Assembly (NCBI GenBank): GCA_030037105.1 | Contig: JASHRY010000022.1 | Location: 1-21,875, forward strand | Reading direction: 5' to 3' | Length of the DNA: 21,875 bases | DNA from: Xanthobacteraceae bacterium | GTDB taxonomy: Bacteria; Pseudomonadota; Alphaproteobacteria; Rhizobiales; Xanthobacteraceae | Part shown: positions 7,231 to 14,222 of the stretch, piece by piece | Numbering within the stretch: the first letter of the stretch is position 1 | Layout of the letters: the number at the start of each line of letters is the position of its first letter | Position numbers and translations under genes: made by a program | Notes under the pieces: model-generated | What the model was told of the DNA's origin: nothing | Databases searched by the model: none | The model's input: only the letters and a program-made list of their open reading frames with translations

Positions 7231-8403
7231 ATGATCCCGAACAGCTTTCCCGGCCTCGATTTCGGCCTCGGCAACGACATCGATATGTTGCGCGAGACGG
7301 TGACCGCCTTTGCCCGGGAAAAAATCGCGCCGAGCGCCGCCGAGATCGACCGCGCGAACAAATTTCCGCGCGAGCTGTGGCCGCAGTTCGGGGCTCTCGG
7401 TCTCCTCGGCATCACCGTCGAGGAAGAGTGGGGCGGCGTGGGCATGGGCTACTTGGCCCATTGCGTGGCCATGGAGGAGATCTCGCGCGCCTCGGCGGCG
7501 ATCGGCCTGTCCTACGGCGCGCACTCCAATCTCTGCGTCAACCAGATCAGGCGCAACGGCAATGCCGAGCAGAAGCGCCGCTATTTGCCGAAGCTGATCT
7601 CGGGCGAGCATGTCGGCGCGCTGGCGATGTCGGAGCCGGGCGCCGGCTCCGACGTCGTGTCCATGCGCACGCGCGCCGAGCGCAAGGGCGACTGCTACGT
7701 TCTCAACGGCGCGAAAATGTGGATCACCAACGGTCCCGTTGCCGACACGCTGGTGGTCTATGCCAAGACCGACCGCACCGCCGGTGCGCGCGGCATCACC
7801 GCCTTCATCGTCGAGAAGACGTTCAAGGGCTTTTCCGCCGGCGCAAAGCTCGACAAGCTCGGCATGCGCGGCTCCGACACCAGCGAGCTCGTGTTCGCGG
7901 ATTGCGAGGTCCCGGCCGAGAACGTGCTCGGCGTCGTCGGCAACGGCGTCAACGTGCTGATGTCGGGCCTCGATTATGAGCGCGCGGTGCTGGCGGCGGG
8001 ACCGCTCGGCGTGATGCAGGCCTGCCTCGACCTGGTCATTCCCTATGTCCATCAGCGCACGCAGTTCGGGCAGCCGATCGGCCGCTTTCAGCTCATGCAG
8101 GCCAAGCTCGCGGACATGTATGTCACGCTCAACGCCGCGAAGGCCTATGTTTACGCGGTCGCCAAAGCGTGCGATCGCGGCGACACCACGCGCGAAGACG
8201 CCGCCGGCGCCATTCTTTATGCCGGCGAGCGCGCGACCTGGATGGCGCTCGAAACCATCCAGTGCCTCGGCGGCAACGGCTACATCAACGACTACCCGGC
8301 CGGGCGGCTTTTGCGCGACGCCAAGCTCTATGAGATCGGCGCCGGGACGAGCGAAATCCGCCGCATGCTGATCGGGCGCGAGATCTTCGAGAAGACGCGG
8401 TGA
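7231..8403 (+). CDS. liuA: Isovaleryl-CoA dehydrogenase
   Basis: A 390-residue flavin acyl-CoA dehydrogenase, full length for the family. It oxidises isovaleryl-CoA to 3-methylcrotonyl-CoA in leucine breakdown and passes electrons to electron-transfer flavoprotein. Visible signatures are [61 protein letters not shown] and the C-terminal [17 protein letters not shown]. The likely catalytic base is Glu250 in [13 protein letters not shown], the position used by isovaleryl-CoA dehydrogenases and not by short- or medium-chain enzymes. The ATG at 7231 has a good ribosome site (GGAGAGGAG). Other leucine-pathway genes such as methylcrotonyl-CoA carboxylase are not in the window. Another branched-chain acyl-CoA dehydrogenase cannot be fully excluded. 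Confidence 0.9.
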   Translation: MIPNSFPGLDFGLGNDIDMLRETVTAFAREKIAPSAAEIDRANKFPRELWPQFGALGLLGITVEEEWGGVGMGYLAHCVAMEEISRASAAIGLSYGAHSNLCVNQIRRNGNAEQKRRYLPKLISGEHVGALAMSEPGAGSDVVSMRTRAERKGDCYVLNGAKMWITNGPVADTLVVYAKTDRTAGARGITAFIVEKTFKGFSAGAKLDKLGMRGSDTSELVFADCEVPAENVLGVVGNGVNVLMSGLDYERAVLAAGPLGVMQACLDLVIPYVHQRTQFGQPIGRFQLMQAKLADMYVTLNAAKAYVYAVAKACDRGDTTREDAAGAILYAGERATWMALETIQCLGGNGYINDYPAGRLLRDAKLYEIGAGTSEIRRMLIGREIFEKTR

Positions 8404-8584
8404 GGGCCGGCGCGCCGGCAAACTCGCGGCGACCTTGCGGCAGGTGCGGAAAATCGCCAATATCGTTTTGAATCTGAGGACGTGAAGCAGGCTTGATCGG
8501 GCGCGACTGATGCCGTTCGATCGCCGCATCTTCAGGAACGAGGCTTTCCAGCGCACAGCAGCGTCAGATGGATACCGGCGGGAG

Positions 8585-9337
8585 ATGAACTTATTCAGGC
8601 GTATCGGAGACTTTCCGCCGGTGCAAAAGTCCGTCGGCGTCTTCGCCGCGGAATATCTGCGCTTGGTGCGTAGGACGAGTTCCTTCGCGGTCGATCCGGC
8701 CGATATCTATGACCGCATTGCCACGGACCTGCCGGTCATTTTCGCGATGTGGCACGGTCAGCATTTCATGTCGCCGTTCTTCAAGCACGAGGGCTGGCGC
8801 GTGAAGTGCCTGGTGTCGCGCCACCGCGACGGGGAGATCAATGCGATTGCCGCCGAGCGTCTCGGCATCGGGACGATTCGTGGTTCCGGATCGCGCGGTG
8901 GCAATTTTCACCGCAAGGGCGGCGTCGCCGGCTTCAAGGCGATGCTCGATGCGCTGGCGCGAGGCTGCAATGTCGCGCTCACGGCCGACGTGCCGAAGGT
9001 GTCGCGGGTTGCCGGGCGCGGGATCGTGCGGCTCGCACGCGCCTCGGGACGAGCGATCTATCCGGTCGCGCCAGCGACGAGCCGCCGCCTTCAGTTCGAC
9101 AATTGGGACCGCTCGGTCGTCGCCTTGCCGTTCGGGCGCTTCGCCGTCGCCGTCGGCGAGCCGATCCGGGTCGCGCCGGACGCGGATGATGCCGGACTTG
9201 AGGAAGCGCGCCGCATGGTCGAAGCGCGCCTCAATGGCGCGACGGAGAGGGCCTATGCCATTGTCGACGGCCGCGCCGAAGACTTCGACTGGAACCGCCG
9301 CCACGCCCGCGTCGGCCCCATTCCAGAACCGCGGTGA
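8585..9337 (+). CDS. DUF374-type lysophospholipid acyltransferase family protein
   Basis: A 250-residue protein of the LPLAT superfamily, DUF374 branch. The sequence runs DLPVIFAMWHGQH (His57/His60, the branch's equivalent of the acyltransferase HX4D region), CLVSRHRDGEINAIAAERLGI, TIRGSGSRGG, KGGVAGFKAMLDAL, VALTADVPKVSRVAGRGIVRLA, then YPVAPATSRR and PFGRFAVAVGEPI. Relatives are found near lipid A and Kdo genes and are thought to acylate lipids at the inner membrane; the substrate here is unknown. I use the ATG at 8585 because MNLFRR..VGVFAAEYLRLV is the usual N-terminus. An ATG at 8510 would add 25 unremarkable residues, and GGGAG lies right against 8585, so the start is uncertain. It may follow liuA in one transcript. 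Confidence 0.8.
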   Translation: MNLFRRIGDFPPVQKSVGVFAAEYLRLVRRTSSFAVDPADIYDRIATDLPVIFAMWHGQHFMSPFFKHEGWRVKCLVSRHRDGEINAIAAERLGIGTIRGSGSRGGNFHRKGGVAGFKAMLDALARGCNVALTADVPKVSRVAGRGIVRLARASGRAIYPVAPATSRRLQFDNWDRSVVALPFGRFAVAVGEPIRVAPDADDAGLEEARRMVEARLNGATERAYAIVDGRAEDFDWNRRHARVGPIPEPR

Positions 9338-9338
9338 T

Positions 9339-9413
9339 CGTTCATTGACCGACTCGTCCAATACGCCATTCGTTCAATGGCGGCCTCGATGTAATGCACT
9401 AGCTCATTGAGTC
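9339..9413 (+). promoter_or_regulatory. Three helically phased repeats before the XRE regulator (candidate operator)
   Basis: CGTTCATTGACCG (9339-9351), CGTTCAATGGCGG (9371-9383) and the weaker AGCTCATTGAGTC (9401-9413) are spaced 32 and 30 nt apart, about three helical turns each. They fill the gap between the acyltransferase stop and the regulator ATG at 9415. Autoregulation by the downstream helix-turn-helix protein is inference. Confidence 0.35.
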
Positions 9414-9414
9414 C

Positions 9415-9828
9415 ATGACGAATCAGCTATCATGCGCGCTCGCCGATCGCGGCGGAGCAGAGGCCATGCTGCGCGTGCGACTCAAAGCGGACGGGCGTTT
9501 GGTCGAAATCCTGCCGGACGGCAGCGAGCGCGCCATGCTTGCCGGCGACGGTCTGCCGGTTACCGTGCGCACACGCACCGCGACGCAATCGGTGAACGGG
9601 CGTTTCCTCGACGCCGCCTATGCCCGCAACGTGCGCGGCCAGACCGGCCTCACGCAAACGGCCTTTGCCGCGCGCATCGGCGTGCCGGTCGAGACGGTGC
9701 GCAACTGGGAGCAGGGCAAGCGGTCGCCGCGCGGACCAGCTCGCGCCCTGCTCAAAGTGATCGACCAGGCGCCCGAGGCCGCCTTTGCGGCGCTCGGCGG
9801 CACGGCGCGCTCACGCGGCGCCTCGTGA
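9415..9828 (+). CDS. XRE-like helix-turn-helix protein (antitoxin/NadS-like)
   Basis: A 137-residue protein. Residues ~18-60 form a small beta-rich segment (VRLKADGRLVEILPDGSERAML). Residues ~79-112 form a helix-turn-helix (LTQTAFAARIGVPVETVRNWEQGKRSPRGPAR), closely like the HigA/NadS group of type II antitoxins and stand-alone repressors. No toxin gene is adjacent. Its stop TGA overlaps the GTG start of the aldo/keto reductase by 4 nt (GTGA), which implies translational coupling. The start is uncertain: the ATG at 9415 has no clear ribosome site, while an ATG at 9466 gives a 120-residue version that keeps all recognisable domains and has GGAG about 10 nt upstream. Repeated elements just upstream may be its operator. 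Confidence 0.7.
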   Translation: MTNQLSCALADRGGAEAMLRVRLKADGRLVEILPDGSERAMLAGDGLPVTVRTRTATQSVNGRFLDAAYARNVRGQTGLTQTAFAARIGVPVETVRNWEQGKRSPRGPARALLKVIDQAPEAAFAALGGTARSRGAS

Positions 9829-10667
9829 GCACGGACCAAGCCCTGCCTGTCGTCGTGGCCAAGGGCGCGCGGATTCCGTTGCTCGGCCTCGGCACCTGGG
9901 ACCTGCGCGGCCGCGTCTGCACGCGCGTAGTCGAGCAGGCCTTGCGCCTCGGCTACCGTCACATTGATACCGCCGAGAATTACGAGAACGAGCGCGAAGT
10001 GGGCGAAGGCCTGCATGCCTCCGGTGTCAAGCGCGATGACGTGTTCGTGACCACGAAAATCTGGCCCACGCATTTCGCCCCGGGCGATCTCGAACGCGCC
10101 GCGCGCGAATGCCTGGCGCGGCTGCGCCTGAGCAAGGTCGATCTCCTGCTGCTGCATTGGCCCAATCCACGCATCCCGCTCGCGGAAACGCTCGGCGCGC
10201 TGTGCCAAGTCAAGCGCGACGGCCTCGCGCGCCACATCGGCGTCTCCAACTTCACCGTGGCGCTGATCGAACAGGCGGTGAAGACGGCAACCGAACCGAT
10301 CGTGTGCGATCAGGTCGAATGCCATCCCTTCCTCGACCAGTCGAAGGTGATCGCCGCCTGTCGCCGGCACGGCATGGCCGTCGTCGCCTATAGCCCGATC
10401 GCCCAGGGGCGGGCGCGCAACGACAAGGTGCTCGCGCGCATCGCCGCCGCGCATGAAAAGACCGCCGTGCAGATCTGTCTGCGCTTCCTGGTGCAGCAGC
10501 ACATCGCCGTCATTCCGCGCACCAGCAAGATCGAACGGCTCTCCGAAAACGCCGCGATCTTCGATTTTGCGCTGAGCGAACGCGAGATGGCCGAAATTTC
10601 CGCGCTCGCGCACCGCGACGGCCGTCTCATCGACTGGGCTTTTTCCGGACGACCGCAGTGGGATTGA
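9825..10667 (+). CDS. Aldo/keto reductase
   Basis: A 280-residue NADPH-dependent oxidoreductase of the AKR superfamily, of the 2,5-diketo-D-gluconate reductase-like type. The catalytic tetrad is complete: Asp48 and Tyr53 (HIDTAENY), Lys78 (TTKIW) and His111 (LLHWP). Other family marks are IGVSNFTVALIEQA, CDQVECHPFL, VVAYSPIAQG and VIPRTSKIERLSENAAIFDF, the cofactor-binding end. The substrate is presumably a small aldehyde or ketone. The GTG start at 9825 is set by the 4-nt overlap with the upstream regulator and by the family N-terminus (ALPVVVAKGARIPLLGLGTW). An open frame continues upstream to 9432, but that part is a shadow of the regulator gene. The coupling suggests that the regulator controls this enzyme. 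Confidence 0.88.
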   Translation: MSTDQALPVVVAKGARIPLLGLGTWDLRGRVCTRVVEQALRLGYRHIDTAENYENEREVGEGLHASGVKRDDVFVTTKIWPTHFAPGDLERAARECLARLRLSKVDLLLLHWPNPRIPLAETLGALCQVKRDGLARHIGVSNFTVALIEQAVKTATEPIVCDQVECHPFLDQSKVIAACRRHGMAVVAYSPIAQGRARNDKVLARIAAAHEKTAVQICLRFLVQQHIAVIPRTSKIERLSENAAIFDFALSEREMAEISALAHRDGRLIDWAFSGRPQWD

Positions 10668-10822
10668 GTCCGGTGCCATCGCCTGTCTATCGTCGTGAGG
10701 TGCGAAGCCCCCTCGCTGCAATCCGGCGTCGGCCGTTACGGCGTGCTCACAGGGCAAGCGCCGGCAGAACCAGATTTATTCGATTTGAAGTCGGTAATTT
10801 ATTCAGCAATTAGGCGCGCCGG

Positions 10823-11205
10823 TTATGAGGGCGGGCTACCTTCCGCGCTGCCCTTGAGCTCTTCTTCGATCACGGCGCGTAATGGCGATAAATCTTGCTG
10901 CAACGTCCTCCAAACGCGCCGTGGCAGCACGTCCTCATATTTATTTTATGACGATAAAAGTTACCGGCAGCGGCCATTTCTCGCCATGGCACCTGAGGAT
11001 GGCGTGCCTTCAGTTCGTCCGGCAAGCGGCGCGAAGCCTCGGAAATGATCTCAAGACAGCGGACGATGGCGTATAGCGGCATAGGATCGTCGCGCAGGCT
11101 TTCAAAGCTTCGTCCCAACGCAAATTTTTCCGCAAGGTCGATGTGACGAAGCATCTCGCGCAGCGTGGCGGGGTCTTTACCGACGGAGTTTTTCTCAGAA
11201 GGCAT
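10823..11205 (-). pseudogene. hepT: HepT-like toxin, frameshifted by a 5-bp tandem duplication
   Basis: This is a HepT/DUF86 (MntA-HepT, type VII) toxin gene that is no longer continuous. From the ATG at 11205 it reads MPSEKNSVGKDPATLREML, then LYAIVRCLEIISEASRRLP and PWREMAAAGNFYRHK, then runs out of frame to a stop at 10870. TTTAT occurs twice in tandem at 10940-10949 (plus strand). Removing one copy restores ..YRHKYEDVLPRRVWRTL..LSPLRAVIEEELKG, the normal family C-terminus, ending at 10823. The break falls inside the H-x-Y motif whose tyrosine is the AMPylation site in studied HepT proteins. The classic Arg of RX4HXY is Gly here, as I recall for the AAAGNxYRHxY subgroup. The start overlaps the mntA stop by 11 nt. 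Confidence 0.8.
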
Positions 11206-11491
11206 ATATGAGATTATGCGCCGCGGGCGCACGCAAATGAGGCTTCAGACCGGCTCGGTCGATCACATCGACCGGCACCTCGAACAGGCCGGCAACGTAC
11301 TCCTTAAACCTGATGTAATCGAAGATAGTATCCTGCGAGCCGGGCTCGAATTCTACGAGGATGTCGAGATCACTGTCCGGGCGATTCTCGCCGCTGGCCA
11401 CGGAACCGAACACCGCGGCATGCAGCACCCCCCGCGCGCGCAGGGCGCTTTCGTGGCGGCGAAGAGTGGCAATGGCGCTGTCGGAGTTCAT
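11195..11491 (-). CDS. mntA: MntA-like minimal nucleotidyltransferase antitoxin
   Basis: A 98-residue nucleotidyltransferase of the MNT family. The active-site motif FGSVASGENRPDSDLDILVEF gives Gly29-Ser30 and the two metal-binding acids Asp41 and Asp43. A third acid, Asp75, lies in VPVDVID. In type VII toxin-antitoxin systems MntA adds AMP to HepT and neutralises it. The gene looks intact, while its partner directly downstream is frameshifted. The ATG at 11491 was chosen because the upstream extension of the frame has no family character. There is no Shine-Dalgarno; a TATATAT run lies about 6-12 nt before the ATG, so a leaderless transcript is possible. The pair is in an accessory island next to an IS remnant. 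Confidence 0.85.
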   Translation of the reverse strand: MNSDSAIATLRRHESALRARGVLHAAVFGSVASGENRPDSDLDILVEFEPGSQDTIFDYIRFKEYVAGLFEVPVDVIDRAGLKPHLRAPAAHNLIYAF

Positions 11492-11617
11492 TGCAAATAT
11501 ATAGCACGGCCTGACTCTCGACGGCAGGGCGAGACGCGTACCTGAATCACGGAAGAGTGCTCCGCCCAGCGCGCGGCCCGCGACCGCCTCCTCGGGGCGC
11601 GCGACGGGGTGCCCGAT

Positions 11618-11636
11618 CCTCCCCCTTGCAGGGAGA
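11618..11636. repeat. Small CTCCC...GGGAG palindromic repeat
   Basis: A short inverted repeat, CTCCC and GGGAG around CCTTGCA. It resembles the larger CCCTCCCCCT/AGGGGGAGGG palindrome 40 nt further on that was split by the IS remnant. Palindromes of this sort are scattered between genes in related alphaproteobacteria (from memory). The function is unknown. Confidence 0.4.
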
Positions 11637-11666
11637 AAGAAGAAAACGGCCCGCTCTTCCCTCCCC

Positions 11667-12006
11667 CTGAAAGGGGAACTATAACCCTGACTCAGCAACG
11701 CGCCGGACATATATTATGGCTCAAGAGGATAGGAGCCAGTCATGGCGAACGAGTTGCAAAACAAGGTATTCCACGACGAAACTAAGGCCCGCATGTGGCT
11801 AGAAGGCCATCTTTGGCCCGATGGCCCGGTTTGCAGTCATTGCGGTACGGTTAACAACGCGACAGCCAGCCACAGCCGCACCGGCGTCGATCATCTCCTC
11901 CGTCACAGTGATTTCGGGCGCGCCAGCGGACAGACTAGCCCCGCCACGCGGCTCAATTGTATGGACTTGCTTTTGCTGAGTCAAAGTTATAACTCTCCCT
12001 GAAAGG
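11667..12006 (+). mobile_element. IS1595-like remnant (324 bp) with 8-bp target duplication
   Basis: The element proper is 11675-11998. Its ends are imperfect inverted repeats: GGAACTATAACCCTGACTCA.. (11675-11698) and the complement of 11973-11998, which reads GGAGAGTTATAACTTTGACT... Both finish in GACTCAGCAA. It is flanked by the direct repeat CTGAAAGG (11667-11674 and 11999-12006), and 8 bp is the duplication size typical of IS1595 elements. Inside is only the first ~40 codons of an IS1595-type transposase; the rest is deleted or replaced, so it is non-autonomous. Taking out the element and one duplication restores a perfect palindrome, CCCTCCCCCT-GAA-AGGGGGAGGG, so insertion was into a hairpin loop. 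The exact ends are ambiguous by ~2 nt because the flanks share CCCTGAAAGGGG. Confidence 0.75.
11742..11862 (+). pseudogene. 5' fragment of an IS1595-family transposase
   Basis: From an ATG with a good ribosome site (AGGAG about 6 nt upstream) the frame reads MANELQNKVFHDETKARMWL, followed by EGHLWPDGPVCSHCG. This is the start of IS1595-family transposases, including the first CxxC half of their zinc ribbon. Similarity fades after about residue 40. The remaining frame to 12002 has no DDE/DDN catalytic core, and a full enzyme would need well over 200 residues. It is inactive. On the opposite strand, 11870-11960 can be read as a short piece containing TEEMIDAGAAVAG, which might be a captured gene fragment (weak). 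Confidence 0.75.
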
Positions 12007-12142
12007 GGGAGGGTGGTACTCAGAAGCGGGCCGGCCATCGCGTTCGTCGTGCGATCCGGCGCTCCATGCTCCTTACCGGCGGGGTGGGCGCGACGATATC
12101 CGCGCCGTCGGCCCTCTGACTTGAGGGTTTCGATCCAGCCCC

Positions 12143-14197
12143 TCACCGCATCGCCGCCGCGATGTTGCCGCCGTCCACGGTGGTGACGCCGGCGGTGGTT
12201 TTCAGTTTCAACGTCAGATGCAGGAAGGCTTGGGCCACGTCGTCCGCCGTCACCTCGCGGCTGAGCAGGTTGCCGCTCATGTAGCCCTTCTCGCTCACGC
12301 CGCGCGCCTTGGCGCGCGCCGCTATCATGTCCTGCGTCAGCAGGCCCGAGCGGATGCGGTCGGCATTGACCGCGTTGGCGCGGATGCCGTCGGCACCATA
12401 ATCGAGCGCGTACTGGCGCATGAGCGCGAGCAGCGCCGCCTTGGGCACGCCGTAGGGGCCGAAATCGGCGCCCGGATTGACCGCCTGCTTGGAGACGTTG
12501 AAGAGCAGGCATCCGCCGGTCCCCTGAGCAAGCATGATCTTGACGGCGGCCTGCGCCACGCGCTGATGGCCGTAAAAATTCAGCTCGAAGCTTTTGCGCA
12601 ACACGGCTTCGTCGACCTCGCCGATGCGGCCCTGCCAGGCCGCGCCGGCATTGGAGACGACGATATCGACGCCGCCGAAGGCCGTGGCTATTGCCGCGAA
12701 CGCCGCTTGCACCGAGGCCGCGTCGGTCACGTCGCACGCCACGGCGAGCGCCGTCGGGCCGATCATCTTCGCTTGCTCGTTGGCCGCGGCAAAATTCACG
12801 TCGAGCAGGGCGACTTCCGCTCCCGCCGCGGCGAACGCTTTTGCGGTCGCGGCGCCGATCGCTCCGGCAGCGCCGGTGACCGCGGCGATCTGTCCGGCGA
12901 GCGGCGGCTCCCGCCGCGCGCCGAGCTTCTTCTGTTCGAGCGGCCAATATTCGCAATCGAACATCTCGGCCTCGGAGATCGATTCGAAGCGGCCGATGAG
13001 TTCGGCGTCGCTCACGCCTTCGACCCAGGCTTCGGCAATATCGGCGGCGATCATCGCTTCCTGCTTGCTGCGGCCGAGACCGAACAGGCCGAGGCCCGGC
13101 ACGAGCACGACACGGGGCAGGGGATCGAGTTCGCGCTTGATGCCGCCGACGCGCGCGTTGTGGCGCGCGAAATACGCGCGATAGCGCGCGGCGAAACGGG
13201 CCGCCGCCTCGCGGCTCGCGTGCGCGAACGCGTCGAGCTTGCCGGCATCCGGCGGCGGCAAAACGAGCGGCCAGTTCTTGGTGCGAATGGTAAGGTCGGG
13301 CGTTATCACGCCACTTTCACTCAACCGGCCTAAATCATTGTTCTCCAAGAAATTCGAGATGGCGTCGTTGCGGCGGAATTCGCCGATAAGCCGGCGCCAG
13401 GCGCCCTCGATTGCGGCGTCCTTCTCACTACAGGCGCCGCGCACGATCGGAGCGACCTCAACGAGAGCGGCGGGGTTCCGCGCGGCGGGTACTGCGACGG
13501 CCTTGCGGCGGCGGGCGATGAAATCCTCGGCGAGCGAGACCAGCGCGATCATGCGCTCATACGCGTCGCGCGCAGTGTCGCCGAAGGTGACGATGCCGTG
13601 TTTACTGAGAATGAGCCCCTCGCATGCGGGCGCGCGCTCGAAAACCTCGATCGCCGTCTTGGCGAGGCCGAAGCCCGGCATGAGGTAGGGGACAAAGGCG
13701 ATCCGGTCCTTGTAGATCTCGGCACAGCGGGCTTCGCCGTCCGGCTGGTCGATCAAGCTGAGTACCGCGGTCGCATGCGTATGATCGACGAATTTGTGCG
13801 GCAGGAAGGCGTGCAGCATGATCTCGACCGACGGGTCCGGCGCCGCCGGGTCGATGAGCTGCGCGCGCTCGATGCCGACCAGATTTTCATCGGTGATCGC
13901 CGCGAGCGCGCGCAGCCTGCGCAACGCTTCAAGCCGCACCGCCGGCATTCCCGCGGGCTCGATCGTCGCCATGTCGGCGCCGGACGCTTTGATGCGCAGA
14001 ACCTCGACCTCCTCGCCGAAAGCGTCCCGCATCCACGTCTTCAGCGACGTATTGCCGCCGCCGTGCAGCACCAATTTGCGGTCGCGGCCGAGGAGCCGGG
14101 TCGTGTAGACGCGCAGCGCCAGGTCACGCTCGACGCCCGATGTCGCGCCGTGCGCCACCATGGCTTCGGCGTCGCGCTCGACCCACCCGCTTTTCAT
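12143..14197 (-). CDS. Bifunctional class II aldolase / short-chain dehydrogenase (RhaD/RhaE-like)
   Basis: A 684-residue fusion. Residues ~1-400 are a class II aldolase with LVLHGGGNTS (His45-Ser51), zinc ligands HTH (His139, His141) and KHG (His200). Residues ~430-684 are a short-chain dehydrogenase with the Rossmann motif TGAAGAIG (~440), NAG, and the catalytic Tyr582-x-x-x-Lys586 (YGVPK). Such fusions split a sugar 1-phosphate (rhamnulose-1-phosphate in studied cases) into dihydroxyacetone phosphate and lactaldehyde, then oxidise the aldehyde. No rhamnose kinase, isomerase or transporter is near, so the substrate is open. The ATG at 14197 matches the family N-terminus (MKSxW). A GTG at 14230 would overlap the rne stop. 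It follows rne by 25 nt on the same strand, so read-through is possible. Confidence 0.88.
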   Translation of the reverse strand: MKSGWVERDAEAMVAHGATSGVERDLALRVYTTRLLGRDRKLVLHGGGNTSLKTWMRDAFGEEVEVLRIKASGADMATIEPAGMPAVRLEALRRLRALAAITDENLVGIERAQLIDPAAPDPSVEIMLHAFLPHKFVDHTHATAVLSLIDQPDGEARCAEIYKDRIAFVPYLMPGFGLAKTAIEVFERAPACEGLILSKHGIVTFGDTARDAYERMIALVSLAEDFIARRRKAVAVPAARNPAALVEVAPIVRGACSEKDAAIEGAWRRLIGEFRRNDAISNFLENNDLGRLSESGVITPDLTIRTKNWPLVLPPPDAGKLDAFAHASREAAARFAARYRAYFARHNARVGGIKRELDPLPRVVLVPGLGLFGLGRSKQEAMIAADIAEAWVEGVSDAELIGRFESISEAEMFDCEYWPLEQKKLGARREPPLAGQIAAVTGAAGAIGAATAKAFAAAGAEVALLDVNFAAANEQAKMIGPTALAVACDVTDAASVQAAFAAIATAFGGVDIVVSNAGAAWQGRIGEVDEAVLRKSFELNFYGHQRVAQAAVKIMLAQGTGGCLLFNVSKQAVNPGADFGPYGVPKAALLALMRQYALDYGADGIRANAVNADRIRSGLLTQDMIAARAKARGVSEKGYMSGNLLSREVTADDVAQAFLHLTLKLKTTAGVTTVDGGNIAAAMR

Positions 14198-14222
14198 GGC
14201 GCGTCGGGCATGAGGTGTTGCG

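Noticed and set aside
8406..8419. GCCGGCGCGCCGGC palindrome after the isovaleryl-CoA dehydrogenase as a terminator
   Set aside because: It is self-complementary without a loop and is followed by AAACTCGC, not a T-run. It may still be a weak signal, but I cannot support it.
9432..9824. Long in-frame N-terminal extension of the aldo/keto reductase
   Set aside because: It overlaps the helix-turn-helix regulator in another frame and is Arg-rich. The enzyme's family N-terminus begins at the GTG at 9825.
10668..10822. Possible gene between the aldo/keto reductase and hepT
   Set aside because: Short, partly AT-rich, with no start/ribosome-site pair or motif; frames through it are shadows of the hepT region.
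11862..12002. The rest of the 86-codon frame as a complete transposase or gene
   Set aside because: Similarity to IS1595 transposases ends near residue 40, and the frame runs out through the right terminal repeat.
12218..13333. 371-codon plus-strand frame
   Set aside because: Antisense to the aldolase/dehydrogenase fusion, with no recognisable domain.
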